64,000 nt of DNA from Flavisolibacter ginsengisoli DSM 18119. GTDB taxonomy: Bacteria; Bacteroidota; Bacteroidia; Chitinophagales; Chitinophagaceae. Position 1 is the first letter of the stretch; each line of letters starts with the position of its first letter. Where the stretch lies: the NCBI RefSeq assembly GCF_900129295.1, contig NZ_FQUU01000011.1:1-64000 (forward strand), given 5' to 3'. Shown here piece by piece: positions 17,530 through 26,859 of the stretch. A program made the translations under genes and the position numbers. The notes beneath the pieces are model-generated. The model saw only the letters and a list, made by a program, of their open reading frames with translations. It was not told where the DNA came from and searched no databases.

Positions 17530-18996
17530 ATGCTCCAAACATTCAGGAAAGCAATTTTGATAGGTAGTATCCTTGTATTGACCTGGAGCGGGTTGTCAGC
17601 ACAATCAAGAAAAGCAGCACCACCCGCACCAGTTGGACCCGTACCCTCAGCCGCTCAATTGCAATGGCACGAAATGGAAATGAATGCCTTTGTACATTTC
17701 ACCATCAACACCTTTACGGGTAAGGAATGGGGTTATGGCGATGAAAGCCCGGCCCTGTTCAACCCCACAGCCTGCGATCCGCAACAGTGGACCAGGGTAT
17801 TAAAGCAAACGGGCTTCAAAGGCCTCATCCTTACCTGCAAGCACCATGATGGCTTTTGCCTTTGGCCTTCAAAATACACGGACCATGCTATTCAAAATAG
17901 TCCCTATAAGGCAGGAAAGGGCGACCTGGTAAAGGAAACAAGTAATGCCGCCAGGGTATCTGGATTGAAGTTTGGCATCTACCTTTCGCCCTGGGATCGC
18001 AACAGGGCTGATTATGGCACTCCTTCCTACATTACCTATTACCGCAAACAGTTGAAAGAGCTGATACACAACTATGGACCTGTATTTGAAATGTGGTTTG
18101 ATGGCGCTAATGGCGGAGATGGCTATTATGGCGGTGCCAGGGAAATGCGCAGGATCAATGGGGCCAGCTATTACGGTTGGCCCGCAACGTTAGACATGGT
18201 GCGCAAAATGGCGCCCAATATCATTTTTTTCAGTGATGCCGGGCCGGGTGTAAGATGGGTGGGCAATGAGAGAGGGGTAGCCGGAGAAACCAATTGGAAT
18301 ACCATCTCCATTGATACCTTGTATGCCGGGAAGGCAGGTATAGAAACCCTGCTCAATACTGGTAGCCCGGATGGAAAAAATTGGGTCCCTGCAGAAACGG
18401 ATGTATCCATCAGGCCAGGCTGGTTTTATCACGAAACTGAAGACTCACTGGTAAAAACGCCCGAACAATTATTTGATATCTACTTAAGCTCCGTGGGACG
18501 CGGCTCCACATTGTTGCTTAATATCCCGCCAGACAAAAGGGGACTTTTCAATGAAATTGATGTGAAGGCCCTTGATGGTTTTGCAGCGCTCTTAAAAAAA
18601 GAATTGGGGACCAACTTCGCAGCAGGCTCAAAGGTCCAGGCCAGTAATACGAGGGGCATGCTCAAACAGTTTGCAGCGGCCAACCTTACCGATGGCAACA
18701 GGCAAAGTTATTGGGCTACAGATGATAAGGTGACAAGGGCAAGCGTGGAGTTGCAGTTAAGGAAGAAAACAAGGGTAAAGTACATATTGATACAGGAGTA
18801 TATCAGGTTGGGACAAAGGGTCAATGCATTTACGGTGGAGGCCTGGAAGGACAATGCCTGGCAGGAAGTGGCCTCCGCTACTACCATAGGCTATAAGCGC
18901 ATTCTTAAGATAGATCCCGTGGAAACAAATAAGATCAGGATCAATATCAGGGATTCCAAAGCATGCCCGGTTTTATCTGCTATAGAAGTGTATTAA
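17530..18996 (+). CDS. alpha-L-fucosidase, GH29
   Basis: 488 residues with a signal peptide (about 1-25, GLSAQS). The GH29 TIM barrel shows WHEMEMNAFVHFTINTFTG, CKHHDGFCLWPSKYTDH and MWFDGANGG; Asp191 in WFDGA aligns with the family nucleophile. A C-terminal F5/8-type beta-sandwich (about 370-488) probably binds sugar. It releases L-fucose from glycans in the periplasm or at the surface. The next gene, a GH3 enzyme, starts 15 bases later, which points to joint degradation of a fucosylated plant polysaccharide or host glycan. Confidence 0.92.
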   Translation: MLQTFRKAILIGSILVLTWSGLSAQSRKAAPPAPVGPVPSAAQLQWHEMEMNAFVHFTINTFTGKEWGYGDESPALFNPTACDPQQWTRVLKQTGFKGLILTCKHHDGFCLWPSKYTDHAIQNSPYKAGKGDLVKETSNAARVSGLKFGIYLSPWDRNRADYGTPSYITYYRKQLKELIHNYGPVFEMWFDGANGGDGYYGGAREMRRINGASYYGWPATLDMVRKMAPNIIFFSDAGPGVRWVGNERGVAGETNWNTISIDTLYAGKAGIETLLNTGSPDGKNWVPAETDVSIRPGWFYHETEDSLVKTPEQLFDIYLSSVGRGSTLLLNIPPDKRGLFNEIDVKALDGFAALLKKELGTNFAAGSKVQASNTRGMLKQFAAANLTDGNRQSYWATDDKVTRASVELQLRKKTRVKYILIQEYIRLGQRVNAFTVEAWKDNAWQEVASATTIGYKRILKIDPVETNKIRINIRDSKACPVLSAIEVY

Positions 18997-19010
18997 AAAG
19001 ATCATTCATC

Positions 19011-21188
19011 ATGTTCACCAGTTGTTATAAACTATCGAAGCTTGCGCTATTGCTGTTATTATTTGCAGGCAATGCATCAAAGGCACAGCAGCCTGTTCTT
19101 CCATTCAGGCAGGCATCATTGTCACAACAGGCAAGGGTAAGCGATCTGTTGTCAAGACTGACACCGGAAGAAAAGATCTCGGTACTCGGATTCCGCAGCC
19201 AGGCAGTTGACCGCCTGGGCATCCCTGCTTACAACTGGTGGAATGAAGCGTTGCATGGTGTGGCAAGGGCAGGTAAGGCCACGGTATTTCCGCAGGCTAT
19301 TGCCATGGCGGCCTCGTTCAACGACGAACTAATGCTACAGGTGGCCGATGCGATCTCCACCGAGGCAAGGGCAAAGTATAACCTTGCGGTTCAGCAGGAC
19401 AGGCGCCTGCAATACATGGGACTCAGCTTCTGGTCGCCCAATATCAATATTTTCCGCGATCCGCGTTGGGGACGAGGGCAGGAAACCTATGGCGAGGATC
19501 CTTTTTTAACTGCTACCATGGGTACTGCCTTTGTGAGGGGAATGCAGGGTAATGATAAGGACCATTTAAAAACTGCGGCCTGCGCTAAGCATTTTGCCGT
19601 ACACAGCGGGCCGGAAGCCACCCGGCATAGCTTTAATGCCCTGGTAGATGAAAAAGACCTTAGGGAAACTTACCTCTATGCCTTCAAAAGATTAGTGGAT
19701 GCCGGTGTGGCCTCGGTGATGTGCGCATACAACCGTGTAAACGGAGAACCCTGCTGCACGGGCAATACCTTACTGCAACAAATATTGCGCAAGGAGTGGG
19801 GCTTTAAAGGCCAGACGGTTACGGATTGCTGGGCACTGGAAGATATATGGTCAAGACATAAAACATTACCCAACAGCGTTGAGGTGGCAGCCGCTGCTAT
19901 TAAAGCAGGGGTCAACATGGATTGCAGCAACCTGCTCCAGGATGATGCCATGAAGGCATTGCAACAAAACCTGGTAACACAAAAAGAGGTGGATAGTGTC
20001 CTGGCTATAACATTGGGCCTCCAGGTGAAGTTGGGTTTTTATGATGACCCTAACGCCAATCCTTATTCGCACTATGGCGCTGATAGTATCAGTAACGCTT
20101 ATCATACAGGACTGACCAGGAAGATGGCTGGGCAAAGCATGGTATTGCTGAAAAATGAGCACAACCTGTTGCCTCTTGATAGAAAGAAGTACAGCAGCAT
20201 TATGGTTGTTGGTCCGACTGCAGCTTCCCTGGATGCGTTGCTGGGCAATTACCATGGCCTTAGCGGCCAGTCCGTAAATTTTGTGGAAGGCATCATTGCA
20301 GAAGTGGGAGCTGGAACAAGGGTGGAGTATGACCAGGGTTGCGACTTTACCGATACCACGCATTTTGGTGGAACCTGGGCGGCCGGGAATGCAGATATCA
20401 CCATTGCAGTAATAGGTTTAACGCCGGTGTATGAAGGGGAAGAAGGTGATGCCTTCCTGGCCCCTGGAGGAGGTGATAAAAAGAATATCAGCCTGCCTGC
20501 ATCTGAAATTGCTTATATGAAGGCATTACGCCAGGCGCACAATAAACCCATCATCGCAGTGATCACTGCAGGCAGCGCAGTAGATGTTTCGGCCATAGCC
20601 CCGTATGCAGATGCCATTATTTACGCATGGTACCTAGGCGAACAGGGTGGTACCGCACTGGCCGACCTGTTATTCGGTAAAATTTCTCCATCCGGTCATC
20701 TGCCTGTTACATTTTACGCCTCCATCAATGACCTTCCAGCTTATGACAACTATGACATGCAGGGTCGTACCTATCGTTACTATAATGGCAAGGTGCTGTA
20801 TCCTTTTGGGTATGGACTGAGTTATACATCGTTTGACTATGCCTGGGAAAAACCACTGAAAGCAAAGTATACACCTGGGGATAGTATTGTAGTTTCCTTA
20901 AGTATTAAGAATACAGGTGCCATGGATGGTGATGAACTGGTGCAGGTGTATGTGGAATATCCCAGAGTGGACCGCATGCCATTGAAAGAATTAAAGGCAT
21001 TCAAAAAGGTCAGTATAAGAAAAGGTGATAGTAAGGAATTAAGCCTGAGCATTCCCCTGGCTGAACTGCAAAAATGGGATGCGTCCAGTCATAAGTGGAA
21101 GCTTTATAATGGCATCTATACCATTGCTATTGGTAAAAGTTCTGAGGACTATTATTTAAAAAAGAACTTCCGGGTAGCTGATCATTAA
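19011..21188 (+). CDS. beta-glucosidase/beta-xylosidase, GH3
   Basis: 725 residues from the ATG at 19011, which opens a signal peptide (ending NASKAQQ). A longer frame from 18963 would overlap the fucosidase gene. The GH3 TIM barrel contains FRDPRWGRGQETYGEDP and KHFAVHSGPE. Asp272 in VTDCWAL is the expected nucleophile. The alpha/beta sandwich with GEEGD supplies the acid/base region, and a C-terminal fibronectin III-like domain (about 630-720) follows. ALHGV and DCWAL favour the xylosidase/glucosidase branch. It is probably co-transcribed with the GH29 gene. Confidence 0.92.
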   Translation: MFTSCYKLSKLALLLLLFAGNASKAQQPVLPFRQASLSQQARVSDLLSRLTPEEKISVLGFRSQAVDRLGIPAYNWWNEALHGVARAGKATVFPQAIAMAASFNDELMLQVADAISTEARAKYNLAVQQDRRLQYMGLSFWSPNINIFRDPRWGRGQETYGEDPFLTATMGTAFVRGMQGNDKDHLKTAACAKHFAVHSGPEATRHSFNALVDEKDLRETYLYAFKRLVDAGVASVMCAYNRVNGEPCCTGNTLLQQILRKEWGFKGQTVTDCWALEDIWSRHKTLPNSVEVAAAAIKAGVNMDCSNLLQDDAMKALQQNLVTQKEVDSVLAITLGLQVKLGFYDDPNANPYSHYGADSISNAYHTGLTRKMAGQSMVLLKNEHNLLPLDRKKYSSIMVVGPTAASLDALLGNYHGLSGQSVNFVEGIIAEVGAGTRVEYDQGCDFTDTTHFGGTWAAGNADITIAVIGLTPVYEGEEGDAFLAPGGGDKKNISLPASEIAYMKALRQAHNKPIIAVITAGSAVDVSAIAPYADAIIYAWYLGEQGGTALADLLFGKISPSGHLPVTFYASINDLPAYDNYDMQGRTYRYYNGKVLYPFGYGLSYTSFDYAWEKPLKAKYTPGDSIVVSLSIKNTGAMDGDELVQVYVEYPRVDRMPLKELKAFKKVSIRKGDSKELSLSIPLAELQKWDASSHKWKLYNGIYTIAIGKSSEDYYLKKNFRVADH

Positions 21189-21436
21189 ATCAATCTTTGC
21201 TACGCACTGCTCAGTTAAAAATTTAACCAGCCCTCCTTTATATCTTGTCCATAGGTTTACTTTTTCATTCCTACTGATGGATATCACTGGTATTTCTGTT
21301 GCCGGTCATCGGTTGAATCATATGTATGGCGGAACTTTCAATTCCGTATGCTATACCAAACTATATACAAAGCTTATACTTCCATTCCTGGTTAACCGGA
21401 GCTTGATCATTTATTATATCAATCAAAATTAACGTC

Positions 21437-24400
21437 ATGAAAAAAATAGTAATGGTGCTTATCCTGACGGCATTATTCAAAACTATCTTTAGCCAAGCCG
21501 GCAACCTGGATCCTTCATTTGGTAATCATGGCATCGTCAGAACAGATTTCGGAAGCAGGGAGATCATGTATGACAACCAATGCCAGCAAATACTGCTTTC
21601 ACCGGATGGGTCGTTTTACCTGGTCTTTGCAATGAACAAGCAAACGCTCATAACCCATCGCCTTACAAATGGTGCTTTAGATTCCGCCTATGGAGAGGGT
21701 GGCTATTCAGTTCCCGTATTTATCCGGGAGCCTAAAGCTGTAATGCAGGCAGATGGAAAGATCATTATTGGTGGTACCACGCAAACTTCTGATAAAAAGG
21801 ATTTTGCCCTGGCCCGGTTCAATACCGACGGCACCCTTGACAATAGCTTTTCAGGTGACGGCTCAGTAACGATGGATTTTTCTTCCACTGACGATTCCTT
21901 TTTTGGAATGGCACTACAGCCTAATGGTAAGATCGTAATGGTGGGCAGCACCTATGATAATGTCAGGGACAGGATAGCTCTTGCGCGTTTCAATTCCGAT
22001 GGTACTGCTGATAACAGCTTTTCGGGTGATGGTAAACTGCAGACCAACCTCATAGGTGCGGCAGGTGCTAATGGAGTAGCCATACAGCCTGATGGTAAGA
22101 TCGTGATAGCAGGTTATTTCAGCCAGTCAGGCGTGATCCGTATGGCCCTGGCCCGGTACCTGCCCGATGGCAATATGGATCTGTCTTTTGGACTCAATGG
22201 ATTCCAGTTTATTGTTAATGGATGGAACAGCGTAGCCAAGGCCATAGTCATACAGCCTGATGGTAAGATCATAGCTGGAGGATTCACCCTTAATAACGTC
22301 AACGTTATGCAATTTATGCTGGTCAGGCTGAATACAGATGGTTCCCTGGATCCTACTTTTTCTGGTGATGGCATACAGATCAGCCAAATGACGGATAATG
22401 ATGACCTGGTCAATGCCATGGCCTTGCAAACAGATGGAAAGATCGTGGTAGCAGGTGCTGCCAGGACCTATGCGTACCAGGATTTTATTGTGGCAAGGTA
22501 TACTGCCGATGGTAACCTCGATAACAGCTTTTCTAGTGATGGCTTTGACATACCCGGCGTGAATGAATACCAATCCACAGCCGGCGCTTCAGCTTCCTCC
22601 CTGGTTATTCTGCCGTCCGGTAAGATCATGATCGCAGGTACTTATCGTTATTCAATGGGCATTGCGGTTGCTGGCTACCATGCAGACGGTACGCTGAATA
22701 ATAGTTTTGGAGTAGCCGGCATTCTAAAAGATTTTAAACATTCCAGCAGGACTGTTTATGAGGCTTCTGCCGTGCAGCCGGACGGAAAGATCATTACGGC
22801 AGGTGTCACCCAGATGTCTCCTGAAGCACTGGATTTCATTGTGATCAGGTACAATAAGAATGGTAGTTATGACATGAGTTTTTCAGGTGATGGAGTAGTC
22901 ATGCCCAAGTTTGGAATGGGTGGAGCAGAAGCAAAAGCCATTGCGATACAGCCAGACGGCAAGATCGTAGTGGCCGGCTATTTTTGGAATGGCAGCACTG
23001 GCAAATTTGATATGGCGGTGATCCGCCTCAATCCGGATGGTAGCCCGGATAATAGTTTTTCCGGTGATGGCCAACTGTTAATGAAAATACGGGATTATAC
23101 TATTGCAACAGATTTAGTTATCCAGCCCGATGGAAAAATAGTTGTTGGCGGATACACTGCATCAACTAACGGTGGCATTGATATGGCACTGGTGCGGTAT
23201 AACAGTGATGGTACATTGGATAATACTTTTTCCGGTGATGGCATGTTGACGGTAGATTTCGGATCAGATGATGATAGGGTGGTTAGCTTGCTTTTACAAC
23301 CTGATGGGAAATTGATGGTTGTAGGAGAAGCGCAAACAGGTAAAATTGTCCTGGCGCGGTTTAATCCCGATGGTTCACCTGACCTCTCCTTTGACGGAGA
23401 TGGAATGGTAATAACCGGGGACGGCACATTTTCAAATGCAGCAACAGATGGCTTACTGCAGCCTGATGGGAAGATAGTAGTGGTAGGGATAAAAGATAAT
23501 CATTTCTGGATAGAGCGTTTTAACAGCAATGGGTCTGTGGATAATAGTTTTTCAGAAGATGGAAACCTGGAAATTAATTTTAACCTCGGTAATGAACAGG
23601 CAACGTCGATCGTGTTGCAGCCCGATGGGAAATTGATCATTGGCGGCTATGCCAAAGGGTGGCCTTTAACAGATATGGCGCTGGCGCGGGTGAATACAGA
23701 CGGGAGCCTGGATAATAGCTTTTCTACCGATGGTAAAGCGGTCATAGAATTGGGATGGGGTATAGATGAAATTCACAGTCTTTCCATACAGGGCAATCGT
23801 TTATATGCAGCCGGAAAAACCACTTATGGAGGTGAATTAGGTATGCTCGCTGCCATCCAGTTGGGATGTGATCTGACTGTTAATATTCCAGGTGCCATTA
23901 CAATGAAAAGAGGCGTGGACTCCAATACGGTTTACCAGGGTTATGCACCTGCAGGAGCCATCACCTTAAAAGCCCAGTCAACAGGTGGGGCTGAACCTTA
24001 TACTTATCTATGGAGCAATGGAGCAGTGACAACATCGGTTACCGTATCACCCACTATGGCAACAACCTATTCTGTTACAGTGACTGATGCTTCGGGTTGT
24101 AGCCAAACCATGAGCAAATTGATAAACGTGGTGGATGTACGTTGTGGCAATAAAATGGATAAGGTATTGGTCTGCCAGGTACCTCCGGGAAGGCCTTCCA
24201 ATGCCCATACCATTTGTGTGGGTGCCAATGCGGTGGCGGCACATTTAAATAATGGCTCAAGGTTAGGCAATTGTAGCCATGATGCTTCCATAACAAAACG
24301 TAATGCTTCAGATGAACAAATGGAAGAAAATGCGGTTGGCATCCAGGTATATCCAAATCCAACTCATTCAAGCTTTACGCTTTTGTACACTGCAGTAAAC

Positions 24401-24577
24401 AGATCATTGACTGATCTGGTGGTGTATGATGTTTCAGGCAGGGTTGTGGAGAAAAGGAATATCACTCCAGGTAAGCCTCTTGAATTAGGAGCTGCGTACC
24501 GGCCGGGAATTTATTATGTGCAATTAACACAGGGCGAAGTAAAGACCTGGACCAAAATTGTCAAACAAGCATGGTGA
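21437..24577 (+). CDS. secreted delta-60 repeat protein with type IX sorting domain
   Basis: 1046 residues. A signal peptide is followed by about 14 delta-60 repeats (about 55 residues each). Each holds an AIQPDGKIVVAG strand and an LARFNxDGTLDNSFSGDG loop. A bacterial Ig/PKD-like segment (about 815-905), a Cys-containing linker and a C-terminal sorting domain (VYPNPTHSSFTLLY..YDVSGRVVEKRNI..GIYYVQL) follow. The sorting domain directs export by the type IX system. The function of delta-60 repeats is unknown; a propeller-like surface structure is often assumed. A paralogue lies at 39530-42346. Confidence 0.88.
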   Translation: MKKIVMVLILTALFKTIFSQAGNLDPSFGNHGIVRTDFGSREIMYDNQCQQILLSPDGSFYLVFAMNKQTLITHRLTNGALDSAYGEGGYSVPVFIREPKAVMQADGKIIIGGTTQTSDKKDFALARFNTDGTLDNSFSGDGSVTMDFSSTDDSFFGMALQPNGKIVMVGSTYDNVRDRIALARFNSDGTADNSFSGDGKLQTNLIGAAGANGVAIQPDGKIVIAGYFSQSGVIRMALARYLPDGNMDLSFGLNGFQFIVNGWNSVAKAIVIQPDGKIIAGGFTLNNVNVMQFMLVRLNTDGSLDPTFSGDGIQISQMTDNDDLVNAMALQTDGKIVVAGAARTYAYQDFIVARYTADGNLDNSFSSDGFDIPGVNEYQSTAGASASSLVILPSGKIMIAGTYRYSMGIAVAGYHADGTLNNSFGVAGILKDFKHSSRTVYEASAVQPDGKIITAGVTQMSPEALDFIVIRYNKNGSYDMSFSGDGVVMPKFGMGGAEAKAIAIQPDGKIVVAGYFWNGSTGKFDMAVIRLNPDGSPDNSFSGDGQLLMKIRDYTIATDLVIQPDGKIVVGGYTASTNGGIDMALVRYNSDGTLDNTFSGDGMLTVDFGSDDDRVVSLLLQPDGKLMVVGEAQTGKIVLARFNPDGSPDLSFDGDGMVITGDGTFSNAATDGLLQPDGKIVVVGIKDNHFWIERFNSNGSVDNSFSEDGNLEINFNLGNEQATSIVLQPDGKLIIGGYAKGWPLTDMALARVNTDGSLDNSFSTDGKAVIELGWGIDEIHSLSIQGNRLYAAGKTTYGGELGMLAAIQLGCDLTVNIPGAITMKRGVDSNTVYQGYAPAGAITLKAQSTGGAEPYTYLWSNGAVTTSVTVSPTMATTYSVTVTDASGCSQTMSKLINVVDVRCGNKMDKVLVCQVPPGRPSNAHTICVGANAVAAHLNNGSRLGNCSHDASITKRNASDEQMEENAVGIQVYPNPTHSSFTLLYTAVNRSLTDLVVYDVSGRVVEKRNITPGKPLELGAAYRPGIYYVQLTQGEVKTWTKIVKQAW

Positions 24578-24604
24578 GTGAATAGTAATTCGTATGCCTC
24601 TTTA

Positions 24605-24641
24605 ATAAGCCATTCACCTAATATGGGTGGGTGGCTTTTTA
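24605..24641 (+). terminator. rho-independent terminator
   Basis: AAGCCATTCACC pairs with GGTGGGTGGCTT around TAATATGG-type loop bases, followed by TTTTT on the plus strand. It sits 30 bases after the delta-60 gene and also ends against the small minus-strand lipoprotein gene, so it may act in both directions. Confidence 0.7.
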
Positions 24642-24767
24642 ATTCCAACTGAATTTGGAGGCTTTATACCTTGGACCCTGGTAGCTGGCACCGGGACATC
24701 CCTGTTTGGAGGTGCTACATCCGGCCAGGATGAGGATGAACAGCAGTAAGAGTAGTTTAGGTTTCAT
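24639..24767 (-). CDS. very small lipoprotein (42 residues)
   Basis: The minus strand encodes MKPKLLLLLLFILILAGCS, a textbook lipoprotein leader with an LAGC lipobox. A short mature part (STSKQGCPG..YQGPRYKASKFSWN) follows, with the stop at 24639. The mature peptide would be about 26 residues. Similar tiny lipoproteins ending in Lys/Phe/Trp-rich tails occur in Bacteroidota, without a known role. It is convergent with the delta-60 gene and shares the terminator. Confidence 0.7.
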   Translation of the reverse strand: MKPKLLLLLFILILAGCSTSKQGCPGASYQGPRYKASKFSWN

Positions 24768-24993
24768 GATTTCCATTGTTAAGTAGTACGGAGGACTAAA
24801 TTAATATTTGGAATTGGTAAATGGAAATGCCATTCATTTTGTTGACTTTATAACCATTGATCATGGAAGTTTGCTGTACAAATGCCTGGGTAACGACTAT
24901 GTACATACTTTTACAACTTTAAAAACATTGTATAATTGAGAAAAATATGCCATACTTGTATATTTAACTAAGATTGACTAGCCTATAAACCTC

Positions 24994-25272
24994 ATGAAAA
25001 CTATACGTATAATTTTAATTATTCTTGGTTACATCTTCCTATTCTTCCAATTGGCAGGTTTTTTTCAATTATTAGTTGTGGAAGGAAATGAACGTAAGGA
25101 ATTATTTGATAAACAGCTTCCCGATCAAATAGCATTCTTCTTTGGCTATTGCTTTTTGTTTTACCTGTCTATAGCTTGTTTCGTGTTGGCTAATAAGTTG
25201 AAGAAGAAAATCAAAAAGAAAGCTGATTTTGATATGGTTGATGGATTGGGTGTTGATGGAAATATTTCCTGA
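24994..25272 (+). CDS. small two-TM membrane protein
   Basis: 92 residues with two strongly hydrophobic segments (about 5-28 and 45-68), then a lysine-rich stretch (KLKKKIKKKAD) and an acidic tail. The positive stretch after the second helix puts both termini in the cytoplasm. No family is recognised and no close neighbour shares its direction. Confidence 0.55.
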   Translation: MKTIRIILIILGYIFLFFQLAGFFQLLVVEGNERKELFDKQLPDQIAFFFGYCFLFYLSIACFVLANKLKKKIKKKADFDMVDGLGVDGNIS

Positions 25273-25369
25273 GCAAAGGGAAAAAATTAATTGAATCATA
25301 ATAAAACATTTTGCCTTTTTGGAAACCAATCTACAGGTGAACTTAAATCTGCAATATTTCGGATCCGGA

Positions 25370-25430
25370 CAATAATTGGTTACTTTAGAACATCAACTGT
25401 CAAACCTGGCATTTATTTGTTCGATGTTGT
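25370..25430 (+). repeat. truncated copy of an intergenic leader repeat
   Basis: AATTGGTTAYTTTAGAACAT is shared with 47749-47848, where Y is T; here it is C. The match then fades. The remainder of the gene-free stretch 25273-25618 shows nothing recognisable. Confidence 0.45.
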
Positions 25431-25618
25431 TTTTTTAATACGACCAGGAAAAGTATAGAAGCGGATAGGAGCGCGGAAGAACTACTGTTATAAACGGTAG
25501 CCAATAAGAAAGTTCCTGCATGAAAGCTTTCCATTCAATTATGCTTACTTAAAATGTCAGAATACCACAGTTTTCTTTCTTTAAAACTGTAACCATACTA
25601 TTACCTGTTACTTCATTT

Positions 25619-26221
25619 TCAGGCAACATGCTGTAGTAAAAACAAAGGCACCTGGTAATCATCAGGAAACGTTCCTTCAAAACTTACCTTCCAGTCATAA
25701 TCATCCATATGAAGTGCTAAGAATTCATTGTCTTCTTGCTGCAGGGGGGCTGTAACTATGAGCTCCAGCTTATTCTTTGATTTCTTTACCTTTTCTTCCT
25801 TTGGTTCATTGAGCCTTTCAGCCAGTTCCTGTTCAAAGGAAGCAAGCAATACATCAAACTGCTCCCTTGTAAGAGAGATCCGCTTTTCTTGCTCCAGGAA
25901 GGTATAAATGGCATTGAAAACATCTGCTTTTGACATGTCATGCTTCAGGCAGACTATGGCTATGGTTCTTACCTGTTTAAACAAATGCCTGAACCTTCTT
26001 TTTTGAGGCACAAAGCGGTAGATAATGGAACACATGATATTGCCCTCACCAAAGCGCCTGGCACTCTTCCTGCTTCCTTCAAAGGCAGGATCTTCCCGAA
26101 AGCGTTTTGCATCCACACCTGGAATCAGCCTTGCCAGGTAACCCCAGGCAATTGTTTTATAAAAGTTCAGGTTACCATCAACTGTTCCCTTAGCCTTCAC
26201 TGATCCTTTTTGCTTTGCCAT
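25619..26221 (-). CDS. uncharacterised 200-residue protein, paralogue 1
   Basis: Not assignable to a function. It begins MAKQKGSVKAKGTVDGNLNF and continues YK..GYLAR..GVDAKRF..DPAFEGSRKSA..FGEGNI. This is an N-terminal signature I know from uncharacterised Bacteroidota proteins (MAKQ..KGTIG..FYK..G.LAR..DAKR..DPAFQRTR). The middle is basic and helical (RFVPQKRRFRHLFKQVR), then comes a Lys/Glu linker (about 137-148) and a C-terminal beta/acidic part (about 150-200). There is no signal peptide, so it should be cytoplasmic. A same-length paralogue is at 59271-59873, about half identical. Both have 10-bp iterated repeats 60 bases upstream and the same hairpin nearby, which suggests autoregulation or a DNA-associated role (inference). 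Confidence 0.8.
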   Translation of the reverse strand: MAKQKGSVKAKGTVDGNLNFYKTIAWGYLARLIPGVDAKRFREDPAFEGSRKSARRFGEGNIMCSIIYRFVPQKRRFRHLFKQVRTIAIVCLKHDMSKADVFNAIYTFLEQEKRISLTREQFDVLLASFEQELAERLNEPKEEKVKKSKNKLELIVTAPLQQEDNEFLALHMDDYDWKVSFEGTFPDDYQVPLFLLQHVA

Positions 26222-26280
26222 ATAGAATTGATTTTATGGCTGCAAGTTTGAAAAAAGTATAAGTACATCAAAGCCCAGGT

Positions 26281-26314
26281 GCCGGAATTGCCGCTTTTTG
26301 CCGCTTTTTGCCGG
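26281..26314 (-). promoter_or_regulatory. 10-bp iterons upstream of paralogue 1
   Basis: Read on the minus strand: CGGCAAAAAG, CGGCAAAAAG, CGGCAATTC, then CGGC. The spacing is 10, 10 and 9 bases, ending 60 bases before the start codon. The same phased pattern lies at the same distance from paralogue 2. Helical phasing suggests repeated protein contacts on one DNA face. Confidence 0.65.
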
Positions 26315-26563
26315 AAAAGGGTCTAAAAGGGTCATGGGAAAGATTGATGGGGGGGTATAAGGAATAACCCGTTGACAGGTTGGCAAGTTAACAAGGTGAT
26401 AAACAGCCTTTACCGGTTATTGATCAGTCACATGCTTAAACTCGGGTTATTAGGTTTGGCGTTTATAGCCATGGTGTGAACAGGAAGATTCACCTTCTGC
26501 AAAGAGCCTGGCTTCCTTCTTAGATAAAGGCAGTCAACAGCATAGTAACCAGCTATTTACGAT

Positions 26564-26596
26564 ATAGATACTGCGTGGTGGTCACGCAGTATCTAT
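26564..26596. repeat. family C hairpin (ATAGATACTGCGTG arms), copy 1
   Basis: 14-base perfect arms (26564-26577 and 26583-26596) around a 5-base loop. The copy at 59012-59050 has identical arms. Flanking bases are also alike (GGAAGGGCGTTGATAG after the hairpin). There is no T-tract, so it is not a standard terminator. The rest of 26315-26859 holds no gene; 26369-26400 resembles the GTTGACAGGTTG-type simple repeats at 57242. Confidence 0.8.
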
Positions 26597-26859
26597 GCTT
26601 CTGGAAGGGCGTTGATAGGGAGCTTCTATGGAGCTGCTGTACTTAAGGTACTTACTTAAATTGAAAGGAGATAGGGCATTGTTAAACGCCCAATGGAACT
26701 CTTTAACAGGCAAACGAGGCCACGTTAATCTGTAACTAAAATTAGCAATGCCTATTGCACCATAAGCACCTTGAAAGATCCCGGCTTCATTTTAGGTGGG
26801 GCTCCGACAACAAAACCAGGGGAGGGTAGCTAAATGATCTGTTTAGCCAGGTCAGCGCT

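Noticed and set aside
26564-26596. Rho-independent terminator
   Set aside because: The strong hairpin has no poly-T tract on either strand and no adjacent gene end; the second copy is alike.
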